Virus record (IMG/VR): IMGVR_UViG_3300010885_078619
Coordinates: 1-31,817 of that record
DNA length: 31,817 nt
Direction: 5' to 3' (one strand)
Source: a virus
The translations under genes and the position numbers were made by a program. Below the pieces are notes generated by a model. The model was given only the letters and a program-made list of their open reading frames with translations. It did no database searches and had not been told where the DNA came from. Shown here piece after piece: positions 6,409-13,553 of the stretch; the stretch's first letter is position 1, and every line of letters starts with the position of its first letter.

Positions 6409-6652
6409 CATCTTCTTCTCGAATCCAACCAATTCCGGTGGGACAAGAAATCTTCAACCACCTCTCGTAGATCTCATCATCTTCATCCACGTAAACATCA
6501 CATTCCAATACCAATCCAACATCCAAGTAGTGAAAATGGGTTGCAGGTGGAATAAGAATTCCAGCCTTTGTGTACAACACCAAGGTGGCAACATCAGGAA
6601 AGTTTGGATCCAAACTTTCCGCACGAATTCGTACGAGATATCCAGGGATCAC
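6383..6652 (-). CDS. PGD-family small protein (MIPGYLVRI)
   Basis: An 89-residue protein from GTG, overlapping the upstream stop by four bases. Blocks: MIPGYLVRIRAESL, FHYLDVGLVLECDVYVDED, and RWLKISCPTGIGWIREEDVQTVEW. The middle and C-terminal halves resemble the genes at 6110-6373 and 8159-8428, suggesting recent duplication. Confidence 0.75.
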   Translation of the reverse strand: MIPGYLVRIRAESLDPNFPDVATLVLYTKAGILIPPATHFHYLDVGLVLECDVYVDEDDEIYERWLKISCPTGIGWIREEDVQTVEWMW

Positions 6653-6864
6653 GAGATAACCTCGAGGATGGAATCTGTGAGTTCCGCAATTCTTCCTTTA
6701 CCCATCCAATTAGGGAGAGTTTCGTTCATGAGAATCGTACACAGGTGAACCTGATCATATCCACCCGAATCACGGAAACAACCTTCCATCGGGCGAATGT
6801 GTAGGATGATTCCAATCATTTCCCTTCCTTGATCATGGGTTCGTACCAGATCACCAGGTTTCAC
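6649..6864 (-). CDS. PGD-family small protein
   Basis: A 71-residue protein from GTG: MKPGDLVRTHDQGREMIGII, then a His/Gly-rich middle (GGYDQVHLCTILMNETLP) and a tail (GRIAELTDSILEVI). The GWI block is replaced by GKGRIAELTDSI. Coupled to both neighbours by four-base overlaps. Confidence 0.73.
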   Translation of the reverse strand: MKPGDLVRTHDQGREMIGIILHIRPMEGCFRDSGGYDQVHLCTILMNETLPNWMGKGRIAELTDSILEVIS

Positions 6865-7097
6865 GTGAGAACCTCTATATCATCCTCAATCTCTTCATCC
6901 TTCAACCAGGTTCTTCCAACCATTCTAACAGGGGAGGTGAGAAAAACATGGATCTCGTTGTACTTGGATCCTGGCTTCTTTGGGATGAAATCAATCACCA
7001 TTCCAAACCAATCACCATAAACGTTATCAAAAACTTGATGACGATGGTAAAAATCAGGCGGAACAGGTTTGTTTCTAACCATATCACCAGGTTTCAT
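6861..7097 (-). CDS. PGD-family small protein
   Basis: A 78-residue protein: MKPGDMVRNKPVPPDFYHRH, DWFGMVIDFIPKKPGSKYN, then IHVFLTSPVRMVGRTWLKDEEIEDDIEVL. Preceded by a leaderless-type promoter and first gene of the run through 6649 and 6383. Confidence 0.75.
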   Translation of the reverse strand: MKPGDMVRNKPVPPDFYHRHQVFDNVYGDWFGMVIDFIPKKPGSKYNEIHVFLTSPVRMVGRTWLKDEEIEDDIEVLT

Positions 7098-7132
7098 GGT
7101 TCTACCTTACCACACTCACATGTGGGTTTGCA
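7098..7132 (-). promoter_or_regulatory. Leaderless-type promoter with dyad spacer
   Basis: Minus strand: TGCAAA, 17-base spacer containing CCACAT-GTGA-GTGTGG, TAAGGT, AGAACC, ATG at 7097. The spacer is a near-perfect dyad (one mismatch) and could be an operator. It overlaps the end of the gene at 7116-7352. Confidence 0.65.
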
Positions 7133-7352
7133 TGGTTTGCCGGGTTGATTCCATACGATAAGCGGTTTGAGGTTCAACCACGATTAGGTCTGATTCCCTA
7201 CAATGAACGATTCCTTGGGAAGGAAACAACACAGACCACCATGGAAACGGATCATAGGTTTTCGGTGTGTGACTCTCAAGCAAGAATCCATATTCAATGT
7301 CCAGATTCATTTCCCATCGAAACTTCCAACAGACAAGATCACCGGGGCTCAT
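7116..7352 (-). CDS. PGD-family small protein (MSPGDLVCW)
   Basis: A 78-residue protein: MSPGDLVCWKFRWEMNLDIE, YGFLLESHTPKTYDP, then WWSVLFPSQGIVHCRESDLIVVE and an extra tail of about 17 residues (TAYRMESTRQTMQTHM). The last codons are also the upstream box of the next promoter, so the tail may be a consequence of that overlap. Starts 14 bases inside the end of the 7339-7611 gene. Confidence 0.72.
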   Translation of the reverse strand: MSPGDLVCWKFRWEMNLDIEYGFLLESHTPKTYDPFPWWSVLFPSQGIVHCRESDLIVVEPQTAYRMESTRQTMQTHM

Positions 7353-7611
7353 TTCGCTTCACTCTCTTCAAAAATGAATCCTCACCATGATCACCTGAAT
7401 ACAGATAATCGATATCCCTCATCACCTGTGACAGGTTTCTAAGAATAGGAATCTGTTCACGTAGGTAACTCAAAACCTCTTCACCGTAACCTCGATAATA
7501 TCCCCACTCATCTTTTAGATCGTTATTCTCAATCTCGTGCTCAAGCTCATCAGCAAACTGGTGAACCTGATAATAGATGTAACCGTTGTTATTGAAACTT
7601 CCTCCGCTCAT
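7339..7611 (-). CDS. MSGGSFN-type conserved phage protein, copy 1
   Basis: A 90-residue protein opening MSGGSFNNNGYIYYQVHQFA, of a type I have seen in many phages with the MSGGSFNY start; function unknown. It is mostly helical and acidic (DELEHEIENNDLKDEW), with VLSYLREQIPILRNLSQVMRD in the second half and YLYSGDHGEDSF near the end. Strong Shine-Dalgarno (aaggagg). With the gene at 7608-7859 it forms a two-gene cassette that occurs again at 9801-10354, where this gene carries an in-frame amber codon. Confidence 0.8.
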   Translation of the reverse strand: MSGGSFNNNGYIYYQVHQFADELEHEIENNDLKDEWGYYRGYGEEVLSYLREQIPILRNLSQVMRDIDYLYSGDHGEDSFLKRVKRNEPR

Positions 7612-7859
7612 TTGCTTCCTCCTTTCAAGATTTCTTCTACGAGTAACTCAGGCTCACCCCATCTTTCGATCGAACGCCAAGGTAAAGAACCGAGCTCATT
7701 TCGCCGTAGCTGGCTCAAATCGTTGAGCTCAGTGATTCCGTAGATTTCAGCGTTCTCAATCTCTTCGTGGGCATATTTGAATCCAATTTTGCCAGCCTCG
7801 GACTCATCCTTCGCCTCTACGAGAATTTCTGTTTGAAATGTCACGCGATAAAGTTTCAT
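7608..7859 (-). CDS. Cassette protein, copy 1
   Basis: An 83-residue protein: MKLYRVTFQTEILVEAKDES, EAGKIGFKYAHEEIENAEIY, then GSLPWRSIERWGEPELLVEEIL. The start resembles small phage proteins in which a beta strand (YRVTFQTEILVEA) is followed by a helix with DESEA, as in ferredoxin-like folds. A close paralogue lies at 10088-10354. A leaderless-type promoter precedes it and it overlaps the next ATG by four bases. Confidence 0.75.
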   Translation of the reverse strand: MKLYRVTFQTEILVEAKDESEAGKIGFKYAHEEIENAEIYGITELNDLSQLRRNELGSLPWRSIERWGEPELLVEEILKGGSK

Positions 7860-8116
7860 GGTAGCACTTTATCATAGTTTGGACTGGGTTTGCACTCAAT
7901 GGCTACATTTGCGATCCATAATGGTTGTCCATGCACCAGGATTCTCGTGAATTCTTCACGAATCTCTAGGATGACCCCTACGTCCTCGGAATAAACAATG
8001 ACAGCCTTGTGATACCCATATTCCCCTGGATAGCTAGCGTATGCTTTTCTTCCAAGATCAAGGCCATGCATCACGGCCCACCGTGGGATCGTAGAGACCA
8101 TATCACCAGGTTTCAT
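7856..8116 (-). CDS. PGD-family small protein
   Basis: An 86-residue protein: MKPGDMVSTIPRWAVMHGLD, VIVYSEDVGVILEIREEFTR, then ILVHGQPLWIANVAIECKPSPNY. PLWIANVAIE stands in for the GWIxxxDLE block. Its own promoter lies directly upstream, and the promoter of the cassette lies within its 3' end. Confidence 0.73.
   Translation of the reverse strand: MKPGDMVSTIPRWAVMHGLDLGRKAYASYPGEYGYHKAVIVYSEDVGVILEIREEFTRILVHGQPLWIANVAIECKPSPNYDKVLP
7860..7894 (-). promoter_or_regulatory. Leaderless-type promoter element
   Basis: Minus strand: TGCAAA, 17 bases, TAAAGT, GCTACC, ATG at 7859. Drives cassette copy 1. Confidence 0.6.
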
Positions 8117-8151
8117 GGTTTTATCTTACCACACTCACGTGTGGGTTTGCA
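8117..8151 (-). promoter_or_regulatory. Leaderless-type promoter with perfect dyad spacer
   Basis: Minus strand: TGCAAA, 17-base spacer with the perfect dyad CCACAC-GTGA-GTGTGG, TAAGAT, AAAACC, ATG at 8116. The dyad sits between the two boxes, where a repressor or activator would act. Confidence 0.65.
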
Positions 8152-8158
8152 CCGGGTT

Positions 8159-8428
8159 TCATGATAACTTCTTGATATACACGAGTGGCAACCAACCGAT
8201 TCCGGTGGGACAAACTATCCTTGCCCAAACACCATCGAGTTCTGGTGGGTCATACTTGTTGACATTCATAATTTCCACAATGGTTCCAATGTGATCATAG
8301 TGGAATCGAGCAGTAGACTCAAGCCGAGTGGACCAGATACCGGGGGAAGAGTAGAACAAAACATCAGGCTCAGGATGGTTACGATTCTGGATTCGTTTGT
8401 TGAGGATGACAAGATCACCGGGTTTCAT
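8159..8428 (-). CDS. PGD-family small protein
   Basis: An 89-residue protein: MKPGDLVILNKRIQNRNHPE, FHYDHIGTIVEIMNVNKYDP, then VWARIVCPTGIGWLPLVYIKKLS. The CPTGIGW block is identical to that of the gene at 6383-6652. It overlaps the stop of the AAA ATPase gene by four bases, so the two are probably co-translated. Confidence 0.75.
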   Translation of the reverse strand: MKPGDLVILNKRIQNRNHPEPDVLFYSSPGIWSTRLESTARFHYDHIGTIVEIMNVNKYDPPELDGVWARIVCPTGIGWLPLVYIKKLS

Positions 8429-9423
8429 GGCACCCGAGAGAACACCTTATCGAGTGACATCCCATCCGTTTCATCAACCAACCGTGTGTCACCTAGGATC
8501 TTCATTCGGGTATCCCGGGAAGGTGGACCAAACTCACGAACGAACTTGAACCTGGAAGGGCGGTTCTTGATGGAGTCATCGATTCGACTGATGTTGTTTG
8601 CTGTCATGATGAAAACATTCCCCCTGTAATCATTGTGCACCCCATCGAGGGCATTGATGATTGCATCAAATGTGAACTTCACCTGATCGTTCTTCATGGA
8701 ACACTCCCTCCCGTCAAAGTAGTTATCAAAGTCCTCGAGGAGAACGATTGAGCGAGGAGGAACGGAGGCGAACATCATTGCAACATCCAGGTTGTTGTAC
8801 TCCGGATTGAGGTAGACAACATTGATGGGCAAGGAATACTTTCGCGAGAGATACTTTACGAACTGTGTCTTTCCGTTTCCTGGTGGGCCATAGAGGAGGC
8901 AGCCTGTCTTGTTTGACTCTCCCGAGAGCACCTTTACAACATCCCGCTCAATGTCATTGTAGAGTTCCTTGTCAAGGACGGGTTCTGTATGAGGATCACA
9001 CTTGAGTTCCCCCAGCCTGTCACAACCGTGAGGCGTGAGGGCCATCACGGGAGCATAATCTGAATCGGTCTCACGGGTGAGGAGTTTGTTGATATTCTCA
9101 CGGTTCCACCTCATGAACGTGAGGACCGTCATCTCCTCCTTTCCTTGCCATCCGGCAGTGAGCAACCTCTCTCCACGAGAGAAATACATGTAAACTCCCC
9201 GAAGTTTCACGATTGCATCATAGGTGTTCGGAAACTTTGGCTCGGAAACGTGCTCACCAGCCAGGACCCACTTGAACTGTGCCTCCTTTTCAATCAAACT
9301 GATTACCCTCTTGGAGGTGTCGTTGTCCAGCCGATACGAACCAGTCAACAAGTACTTGAAGATTGCCCAGATCGATACAAATGTAGAACCAAGAATTCCA
9401 ATCAATCCAAAGAATGTGTTCAT
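8425..9423 (-). CDS. BCS1-like membrane-anchored AAA ATPase
   Basis: A 332-residue protein. Residues about 3-27 form one transmembrane segment. The AAA core shows Walker A GPPGNGKT (179-186), Walker B SIVLLED (225-231), sensor 1 in FIMTANN (271-277) and a candidate arginine-finger region NRPSRF (287-292). The pattern of an N-terminal membrane anchor, a beta-rich domain and a single AAA module resembles the BCS1 family, in which the ATPase remodels or translocates folded protein. The start ATG is preceded by the stop of a small membrane-protein gene five bases upstream, and it is coupled to the PGD gene downstream. The phage role is unknown. Confidence 0.82.
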   Translation of the reverse strand: MNTFFGLIGILGSTFVSIWAIFKYLLTGSYRLDNDTSKRVISLIEKEAQFKWVLAGEHVSEPKFPNTYDAIVKLRGVYMYFSRGERLLTAGWQGKEEMTVLTFMRWNRENINKLLTRETDSDYAPVMALTPHGCDRLGELKCDPHTEPVLDKELYNDIERDVVKVLSGESNKTGCLLYGPPGNGKTQFVKYLSRKYSLPINVVYLNPEYNNLDVAMMFASVPPRSIVLLEDFDNYFDGRECSMKNDQVKFTFDAIINALDGVHNDYRGNVFIMTANNISRIDDSIKNRPSRFKFVREFGPPSRDTRMKILGDTRLVDETDGMSLDKVFSRVP

Positions 9424-9427
9424 TTAT

Positions 9428-9670
9428 TTAACCACCAGAATCTTTCGCCATCCAAAGGCCAAAAGGTAGACCCGAAAGAGCCGAGATCCAGAACCAGTTC
9501 CACCAACCCATGAAAGCGTAACCCGTGAAGAGATTAACACCTACCCAAACGAATGATCCCATGGCAAGGAAAGCTCCTGGGAACACAACACACCATGCCA
9601 AAATCCTGATGAAACCCGGAAATACTGTGGCAATTGCCGCCAGAATTGCTGTCATTACAATGAATTGCAT
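9428..9670 (-). CDS. Small integral membrane protein
   Basis: An 80-residue protein from ATG at 9670 (MQFIVMTAILAAIATVFPGF) with two or three hydrophobic segments, the last including WWNWFWISALSGLPFGLW. A longer reading of the frame from 9775 has no comparable start and overlaps another small gene. It lies directly before the BCS1-like gene and may be its membrane partner (inference). Confidence 0.65.
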   Translation of the reverse strand: MQFIVMTAILAAIATVFPGFIRILAWCVVFPGAFLAMGSFVWVGVNLFTGYAFMGWWNWFWISALSGLPFGLWMAKDSGG

Positions 9671-9672
9671 TT

Positions 9673-9804
9673 TTACCTCGTGAAGATCTTGATGAGAACA
9701 ATCACAATGAAACACGGGATCACAATTGAGGCTACTGTACCCCACATCAACCAGGTCGCCATCTTCAGGAACCACGTAACTGCGTCAACCAAAACATTAA
9801 TCAT
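9673..9804 (-). CDS. Single-pass membrane micro-protein
   Basis: A 43-residue gene whose ATG overlaps the stop of the amber-containing gene upstream (ATGA) and whose stop lies two bases before the next ATG. Sequence begins MINVLVDAVTWFLKMATW and continues with a strongly hydrophobic helix (TVASIVIPCFIVIVLIK). Supported by spacing and membrane character only. Confidence 0.6.
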   Translation of the reverse strand: MINVLVDAVTWFLKMATWLMWGTVASIVIPCFIVIVLIKIFTR

Positions 9805-10067
9805 AAATTCTTCTTCACCCTCTCTAGGAACGAATCCTCATCGTGATCACCAGAATACAGGTAATCAATGTCCCTCATCACCTGCGACATCTTTCTAAGA
9901 ATAGGAATCTGTTCACGCAGGTAACTCAACACATCTTCACTGTAACCTGGGCAATATCCCTACTCATCTTTTCGATCATTATTCTCAATCGCATGCTCAA
10001 GTTCATCAACAAACTGACTCACCTGATAATAAATGTACCCATTCGAATTGAAGTGTCCGCCTGACAT
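9801..10067 (-). pseudogene. MSGGSFN-type protein, copy 2, with in-frame amber codon
   Basis: Reading from ATG at 10067 (good Shine-Dalgarno taggagga) gives MSGGHFNSNGYIYYQVSQFV, aligned throughout with the protein at 7339-7611. After KDE the codon TAG replaces the Trp codon TGG of copy 1. The frame beyond remains intact and closely similar to the natural end (VMRDIDYLYSGDH). A single G-to-A change explains it. Intactness after the stop suggests a recent mutation, or readthrough. No amber-suppressor tRNA is seen in this window. Confidence 0.75.
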
Positions 10068-10087
10068 AATTTCCTCCTACAGCTCTT

Positions 10088-10354
10088 TCACGCAGAGTTT
10101 CTTTCTCTCAGGATTTCTTCAACAGTTAGTTCAGGTTCCTTTGCCAAATCACGTTGGATGTTTCTCCACGGCAAAGAACCACGTTCACCTCGAAGGAGTT
10201 GATCCTCTGCTGTGATCTCCTTGATGGAATACACGTTCGTATTTCCATTACCAATCTCCTCTTCTAGATTATTGTACCCAATTCGTTCTGCCTCACGTTC
10301 ATCCGAGGCATCCACCAAGATCTCTGTTTGAAATGTCAGCCTATAAAGGGTCAT
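10088..10354 (-). CDS. Cassette protein, copy 2
   Basis: An 88-residue paralogue of 7608-7859: MTLYRLTFQTEILVDASDER, EAERIGYNNLEEEIGNGN, then GSLPWRNIQRDLAKEPELTVEEIL. Strongly conserved blocks are LYR(V/L)TFQTEILV, RGSLPWR and PEL(L/T)VEEIL. Own leaderless-type promoter upstream, as for copy 1. Confidence 0.75.
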   Translation of the reverse strand: MTLYRLTFQTEILVDASDEREAERIGYNNLEEEIGNGNTNVYSIKEITAEDQLLRGERGSLPWRNIQRDLAKEPELTVEEILRERNSA

Positions 10355-10389
10355 GTCACTACCTTAAACCACAAGGTATCAGATTTGCA
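10355..10389 (-). promoter_or_regulatory. Leaderless-type promoter element
   Basis: Minus strand: TGCAAA, 17 bases, TAAGGT, AGTGAC, ATG at 10354. The upstream box lies in the 3' end of the gene at 10379-10648. Confidence 0.6.
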
Positions 10390-10648
10390 CATCTACATTC
10401 ATTACTGTTCCAGGAGAAATCAACTTAATCTCATCCTCTTCCTCCACGAAAATTTCTTTCACAACACCTTCACACAAAAGTTTTAAGGTTGAATATGAAG
10501 TTTCCCAACGCCCAAATGGATCTTGATTTTGACCTTCATCGTGATTCAATACCACACCCACAATCACACCACATTCCATTCCTTCCCAAATCTTGGTAAT
10601 CTTAATCAAATTACCCCTCATCAAACCTAAACACTGTGATCTAGACAT
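10379..10648 (-). CDS. Divergent PGD-family small protein (LMRGNLIKI)
   Basis: An 89-residue protein from ATG at 10648 with MSRSQCLGLMRGNLIKITKI, then MECGVIVGVVLNHDEGQN and an acidic region (EGVVKEIFVEEEDEIKLIS). RGNLIKI corresponds to PGDLVRI, GVIVGVVLN to the second block, and the final EEEDEIKLI to the DLExI block. Confidence 0.65.
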   Translation of the reverse strand: MSRSQCLGLMRGNLIKITKIWEGMECGVIVGVVLNHDEGQNQDPFGRWETSYSTLKLLCEGVVKEIFVEEEDEIKLISPGTVMNVDVQI

Positions 10649-10748
10649 ACTTGAATCCCCCAAAGGTTAATCACGTAAGAAGAATGTCACCACCCACACT
10701 CGACAAATTCTCAACAAATTCCATCACTCATTTCCTTCCACATAAAAC

Positions 10749-10783
10749 TTCGGTCGGATCCCCACAAAGAAAATCCGACCGAA
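10749..10783 (-). terminator. Intrinsic terminator after LamG protein gene
   Basis: Eleven-base-pair perfect stem ttcggtcggat/atccgaccgaa with a 13-base loop, followed on the minus strand by gttttatg. Almost the same hairpin terminates the other LamG gene (19045-19077). Confidence 0.75.
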
Positions 10784-10811
10784 ATTGTTTTAATCGTGTT
10801 TAATCATTAAA

Positions 10812-11690
10812 TCAAACCAACCCACCACGAGTCATCAGATCCGTAGTCACAGCGGCACGCTGAGAATCGGTCAGAGAACCCTTCCAGATGTGAAGTTGTG
10901 AGATTGAAACGTTAAGATCTTTACCCACCAACATTTGGTTTACTGTGATTGCACTTCTTCCACCATTTCCATACTGCGCAAAAGAACCATCGTCTTGATA
11001 GACAGTTTTACTGACACCATTTTGCCAGAACTTGAACTGACCTGCTGCAGTAGATGCAGATGTACCAGTGTATTCCATCAACCACAATTGAGGCACTGCT
11101 GTAATATTTGCATCACACTTGAAATTTCCCAAATTATTAATGGTGGATCTTCTGGAGAAATAAACACCAGATCCGTAACCGTAAAGACCTGGTGCTCTAC
11201 AGAACATATTGCCATCAGTCGTGCTCATGAACGCAGCTAAACCGACAACACCACCAGCATGTGTAGCACCTTGACCCGAAGTGGGGATAATTAACGCAGC
11301 AACCGTGTATGCACCTGTATATCCAGAAATTTTTGACGCCCAATCATTTGCTTTTAAGTATAAATCTCCTCCCAAAACAGCAGTTGGTAGTGTTATGCCA
11401 TTTGAAGACCATCCAGAAGCTCTATATTCTGGTCCATAGTTCGAACCAACGGTCAAGTTTTGTACGGCACTGCTGTCTGGAATAGATGAAATTCTACTAG
11501 TTCCAGAAACACTGGCAAATGTAGCTGATGCTACATCCCAGTGACTTTGCTCCAAACCTGCAATCACGTAAGCGGGATCAGAGCTCCCACCCCCTGATGA
11601 TGAGACCCCAACTCCCATTGAGGTGCTTTTTGTCGTGTCACCGTTGATCACAACTTGTTTACTTGTATCTCCACTTATTGTTATCGGCAT
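10812..11690 (-). CDS. LamG-like (concanavalin-fold) tail or decoration protein
   Basis: A 292-residue protein. Residues 1-23 (MPITISGDTSKQVVINGDTT) form a short attachment-like segment with two GDxxK units, shared with the 1000-residue protein at 19104-22106. A Ser/Gly linker (GVGVSSSGGGSSD) follows, then a beta-rich domain with the ending ISQLHIWKGSLTDSQRAAV typical of phage LamG/ConA-like carbohydrate-binding modules. Such proteins decorate virions or tail fibres and bind host glycans. Good Shine-Dalgarno (taggag). The N-terminal similarity suggests both dock to the same virion site. Confidence 0.78.
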   Translation of the reverse strand: MPITISGDTSKQVVINGDTTKSTSMGVGVSSSGGGSSDPAYVIAGLEQSHWDVASATFASVSGTSRISSIPDSSAVQNLTVGSNYGPEYRASGWSSNGITLPTAVLGGDLYLKANDWASKISGYTGAYTVAALIIPTSGQGATHAGGVVGLAAFMSTTDGNMFCRAPGLYGYGSGVYFSRRSTINNLGNFKCDANITAVPQLWLMEYTGTSASTAAGQFKFWQNGVSKTVYQDDGSFAQYGNGGRSAITVNQMLVGKDLNVSISQLHIWKGSLTDSQRAAVTTDLMTRGGLV

Positions 11691-11886
11691 AATTTTTCTC
11701 CTATGGGTTAAGAATCCTTAATGAATTCTGTGCAAATAAGTATGGTGCAACTGCGGGAAACAAATTACGTGAATGTTTGTAACATGATCTGATGCCCACA
11801 TATACGAACAATTGGTTTGAGATCACAGGTGTAAAAAACTTTTTTCTATCTCTTCTCTCTTCATGCCAACACCATAAACTACCCCA
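11691..11886. other. Intergenic region upstream of LamG gene
   Basis: Contains the Shine-Dalgarno of the LamG gene at its left edge and AT-rich sequence. No TGCAAA element and no convincing gene are visible, so any promoter for the LamG gene is of another type. Confidence 0.4.
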
Positions 11887-12099
11887 CTAACTCTTTTCAC
11901 AAACCACCTCAAACTCCACCACATCAAAGAGATCACAGATATCTTTCATCCGACCTCGGTGGGTTATTCCATTACTCAACAGGTACTTGTAGGACAATCC
12001 CCAGGTGTCTTCAGTCACCGACAGGATAACTCCGGTCAAGTTTGAATGTCCATTTCTCTGCAGGTACTCGTTTGGAAGTAATAGATCACCAGGTTTCAT
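11887..12099 (-). CDS. PGD-family small protein
   Basis: A 70-residue protein: MKPGDLLLPNEYLQRNGHSN, LTGVILSVTEDTWGLSYKYL, then SNGITHRGRMKDICDLFDVVEFEV. Overlaps the upstream stop by four bases. Last gene before the LamG region. Confidence 0.72.
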   Translation of the reverse strand: MKPGDLLLPNEYLQRNGHSNLTGVILSVTEDTWGLSYKYLLSNGITHRGRMKDICDLFDVVEFEVVCEKS

Positions 12100-12296
12100 T
12101 CCACCAACTCCAGGTAATTTCGATGAAGTCTAACAATCATCTTGCCCGTGTCAGGGTGACCCACCCTCAACACCTGCAACATCTCCAGCTGGTATTTGGT
12201 GTACTTCTTCCCTTTGGTGGGTACGTACTCCGGACCAAGCACCACCCCAAGAATGTCGGGTGAAGTCTTGAATCGAACCAGGTTACCAGGCTTCAT
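12096..12296 (-). CDS. PGD-family small protein (MKPGNLVRF)
   Basis: A 66-residue protein: MKPGNLVRFKTSPDILGVVL, GPEYVPTKGKKYTKYQLEML, then VGHPDTGKMIVRLHRNYLELVE. Asn replaces the usual Asp. Leaderless-type promoter upstream; first gene of a pair. Confidence 0.73.
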   Translation of the reverse strand: MKPGNLVRFKTSPDILGVVLGPEYVPTKGKKYTKYQLEMLQVLRVGHPDTGKMIVRLHRNYLELVE

Positions 12297-12331
12297 GATT
12301 CAAACTTACCACACTGAAATGGGGGTTTGCA
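12297..12331 (-). promoter_or_regulatory. Leaderless-type promoter element
   Basis: Minus strand: TGCAAA, 17 bases ending AGTGTGG, TAAGTT, TGAATC, ATG at 12296. Keeps the right half of the dyad seen at 8117-8151. Confidence 0.6.
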
Positions 12332-12356
12332 CCCGTGCCTAGATCTCCACATCATC

Positions 12357-12461
12357 TTATCTTTTGCGCGCCAAGTGAACAACCCGTGGAACCTTCCGAT
12401 CTCCACGCACAACCTCTTGTTCCGACCCTCCATCGATCTCTTGGATGGGATGCTGAATAAC
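12357..12461 (-). pseudogene. 3' remnant of a gene split by the tnpB element
   Basis: Directly past the right-end hairpin the minus strand is open in one frame to a TAA at 12357: QHPIQEIDGGSEQEVVRGDR, then KVPRVVHLARKR. It has no start. It ends 25 bases before the next promoter box, as normal genes here do. It is probably the C-terminal part of the gene whose start survives at 13631-13750. Confidence 0.45.
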
Positions 12462-12482
12462 TTACGGCACAAGGCCGTAAGG
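12462..12482 (-). repeat. Right-end hairpin of tnpB-only element
   Basis: Stem cttacggc/gccgtaag with loop cttgt (minus strand). Encodes the end of TnpB (YGLVP) and its stop. Confidence 0.7.
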
Positions 12483-13553
12483 TTCGAGGGTAGTCTTGCC
12501 TTCATCGACTTTACCCTTTAGGGACTTCAGCTCGGACGGTTTTGCCGTCCTTCGGCCCTTCCTGCAAATCTCTTTCTTCACAGGATCGATCTTTAGGCGT
12601 AATGCGATGTTGAAAGCTGCATTCACGTCCGCATGATCAATGTGTTCACAGTGCAAACAGTGAAACACTTTTCCATTTCTGCTCTCTTTATCAACGACTC
12701 CGCAACGAGAACACGAGGTTGATGTCCAAGCAGGATCAACAACGTTCAACTCTACACCTTGCTCCTTGGCTTTGTAAGTGAGAAGCATTCTCACTTGATA
12801 GAACGGCCAAGAGTTCAAAGTATGATTTCCTTGTTTGCGGTACTTCTTCGTACAATCTTTTCTGATCCCTGAGAGATCTTCTAACTTAATTCCAACTCCA
12901 CTTTTCTTTGCTTCTTTGACTATTGTAGTTGTGATCTTGTGAATCGTATCGGTCGTCTTCCTTCTCTCACGATCCTTGATCTTCTTCAGCTGTGACCACT
13001 GCTTCTTCTCTTGCAGGTTCTGCCTAATATTCTTATACTTCTTCTTCAAGAAGGGAATCTGTTTTCCAAACTTCTTGATTTTTCCTGTCTGCGGATTTGC
13101 CACAACAATGGAGTGAGAAGTTGAGTTAAGATCGATGCCGATGAAACCTTTAGGTTCATCGACCTGTTGATCAGGGAAAGTCACAGAAACATAAGCCCAA
13201 GTTTTATCAATCTCAACTTGATTAAGCTTTGTCCAATCAGAAGGAAACCAACAGCGAAATTCTACCCTAAGACTTGGAATCCGTAGTTTCCTAGTTTCTG
13301 CATCAAACTTTAGATTTTGACCAGGAACCGTTAGTTTAACCTTTTTTGGGTTAACTGATTTGATCTTCTTATTCAGTCCATACTTTCTAACGATCTGATT
13401 AGCAATCTCAGATTTTAGGCCGATATGTTTAATAGCTTTTGTTGAGACGAGACCATTTTCAAGAGCGTACTGAGCAACTTTAATTGCCTTCTCAAAGAGA
13501 GAAGGCTCAAAGCTTACACCATGTTTCACCTTGAATGTCTTGATCATCTCCAT
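12462..13553 (-). CDS. tnpB: TnpB, RNA-guided RuvC-like nuclease (second copy)
   Basis: A 363-residue protein, well diverged from the first TnpB. RuvC-I in FIGIDLNSTSHSIVV, RuvC-II in GIKLEDLSGIRKD, RuvC-III in DHADVNAAFNI; zinc ribbon CSRCG with CLHC. A predicted helix-turn-helix region lies at residues about 20-60 (VAQYALENGLVSTKAIKHIG). All catalytic acids are present, so the nuclease should be active. As in the first copy, the final codons lie in the right-end hairpin and give GLVP. The guide RNA would read into sequence below 12462. A start six bases in (MIKTFK) is equally possible. Confidence 0.92.
   Translation of the reverse strand: MEMIKTFKVKHGVSFEPSLFEKAIKVAQYALENGLVSTKAIKHIGLKSEIANQIVRKYGLNKKIKSVNPKKVKLTVPGQNLKFDAETRKLRIPSLRVEFRCWFPSDWTKLNQVEIDKTWAYVSVTFPDQQVDEPKGFIGIDLNSTSHSIVVANPQTGKIKKFGKQIPFLKKKYKNIRQNLQEKKQWSQLKKIKDRERRKTTDTIHKITTTIVKEAKKSGVGIKLEDLSGIRKDCTKKYRKQGNHTLNSWPFYQVRMLLTYKAKEQGVELNVVDPAWTSTSCSRCGVVDKESRNGKVFHCLHCEHIDHADVNAAFNIALRLKIDPVKKEICRKGRRTAKPSELKSLKGKVDEGKTTLEPYGLVP

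Noticed and set aside
6185-6748. Plus-strand open frame of 187 codons
   Set aside because: It lies wholly opposite three overlapping PGD genes with family motifs, has no ribosome binding site, and its sequence is the antisense of repeated motifs.
4200-8430. CRISPR-like array because the sequence agatcaccaggtttcat recurs
   Set aside because: The recurring words are the reverse complement of the ATGAAACC(A/T)GGTGAT gene starts (MKPGD), with irregular spacing of 170-270 bases. They are paralogous genes, not repeats with spacers.
9801-10067. Amber suppression by a phage tRNA
   Set aside because: All anticodons in the cluster were read (TCC, TTT twice, TTC, TGA, CAT twice, TCT, GTA, TAA, TGT). 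None is CTA. A suppressor elsewhere in the genome cannot be excluded.
12293-12505. Minus-strand open frame (MKARLPSNL...) joining the tnpB right end to the next gene
   Set aside because: It would start inside tnpB and read through the promoter at 12297-12331. The frame ending at 12357 looks more like the natural remnant.
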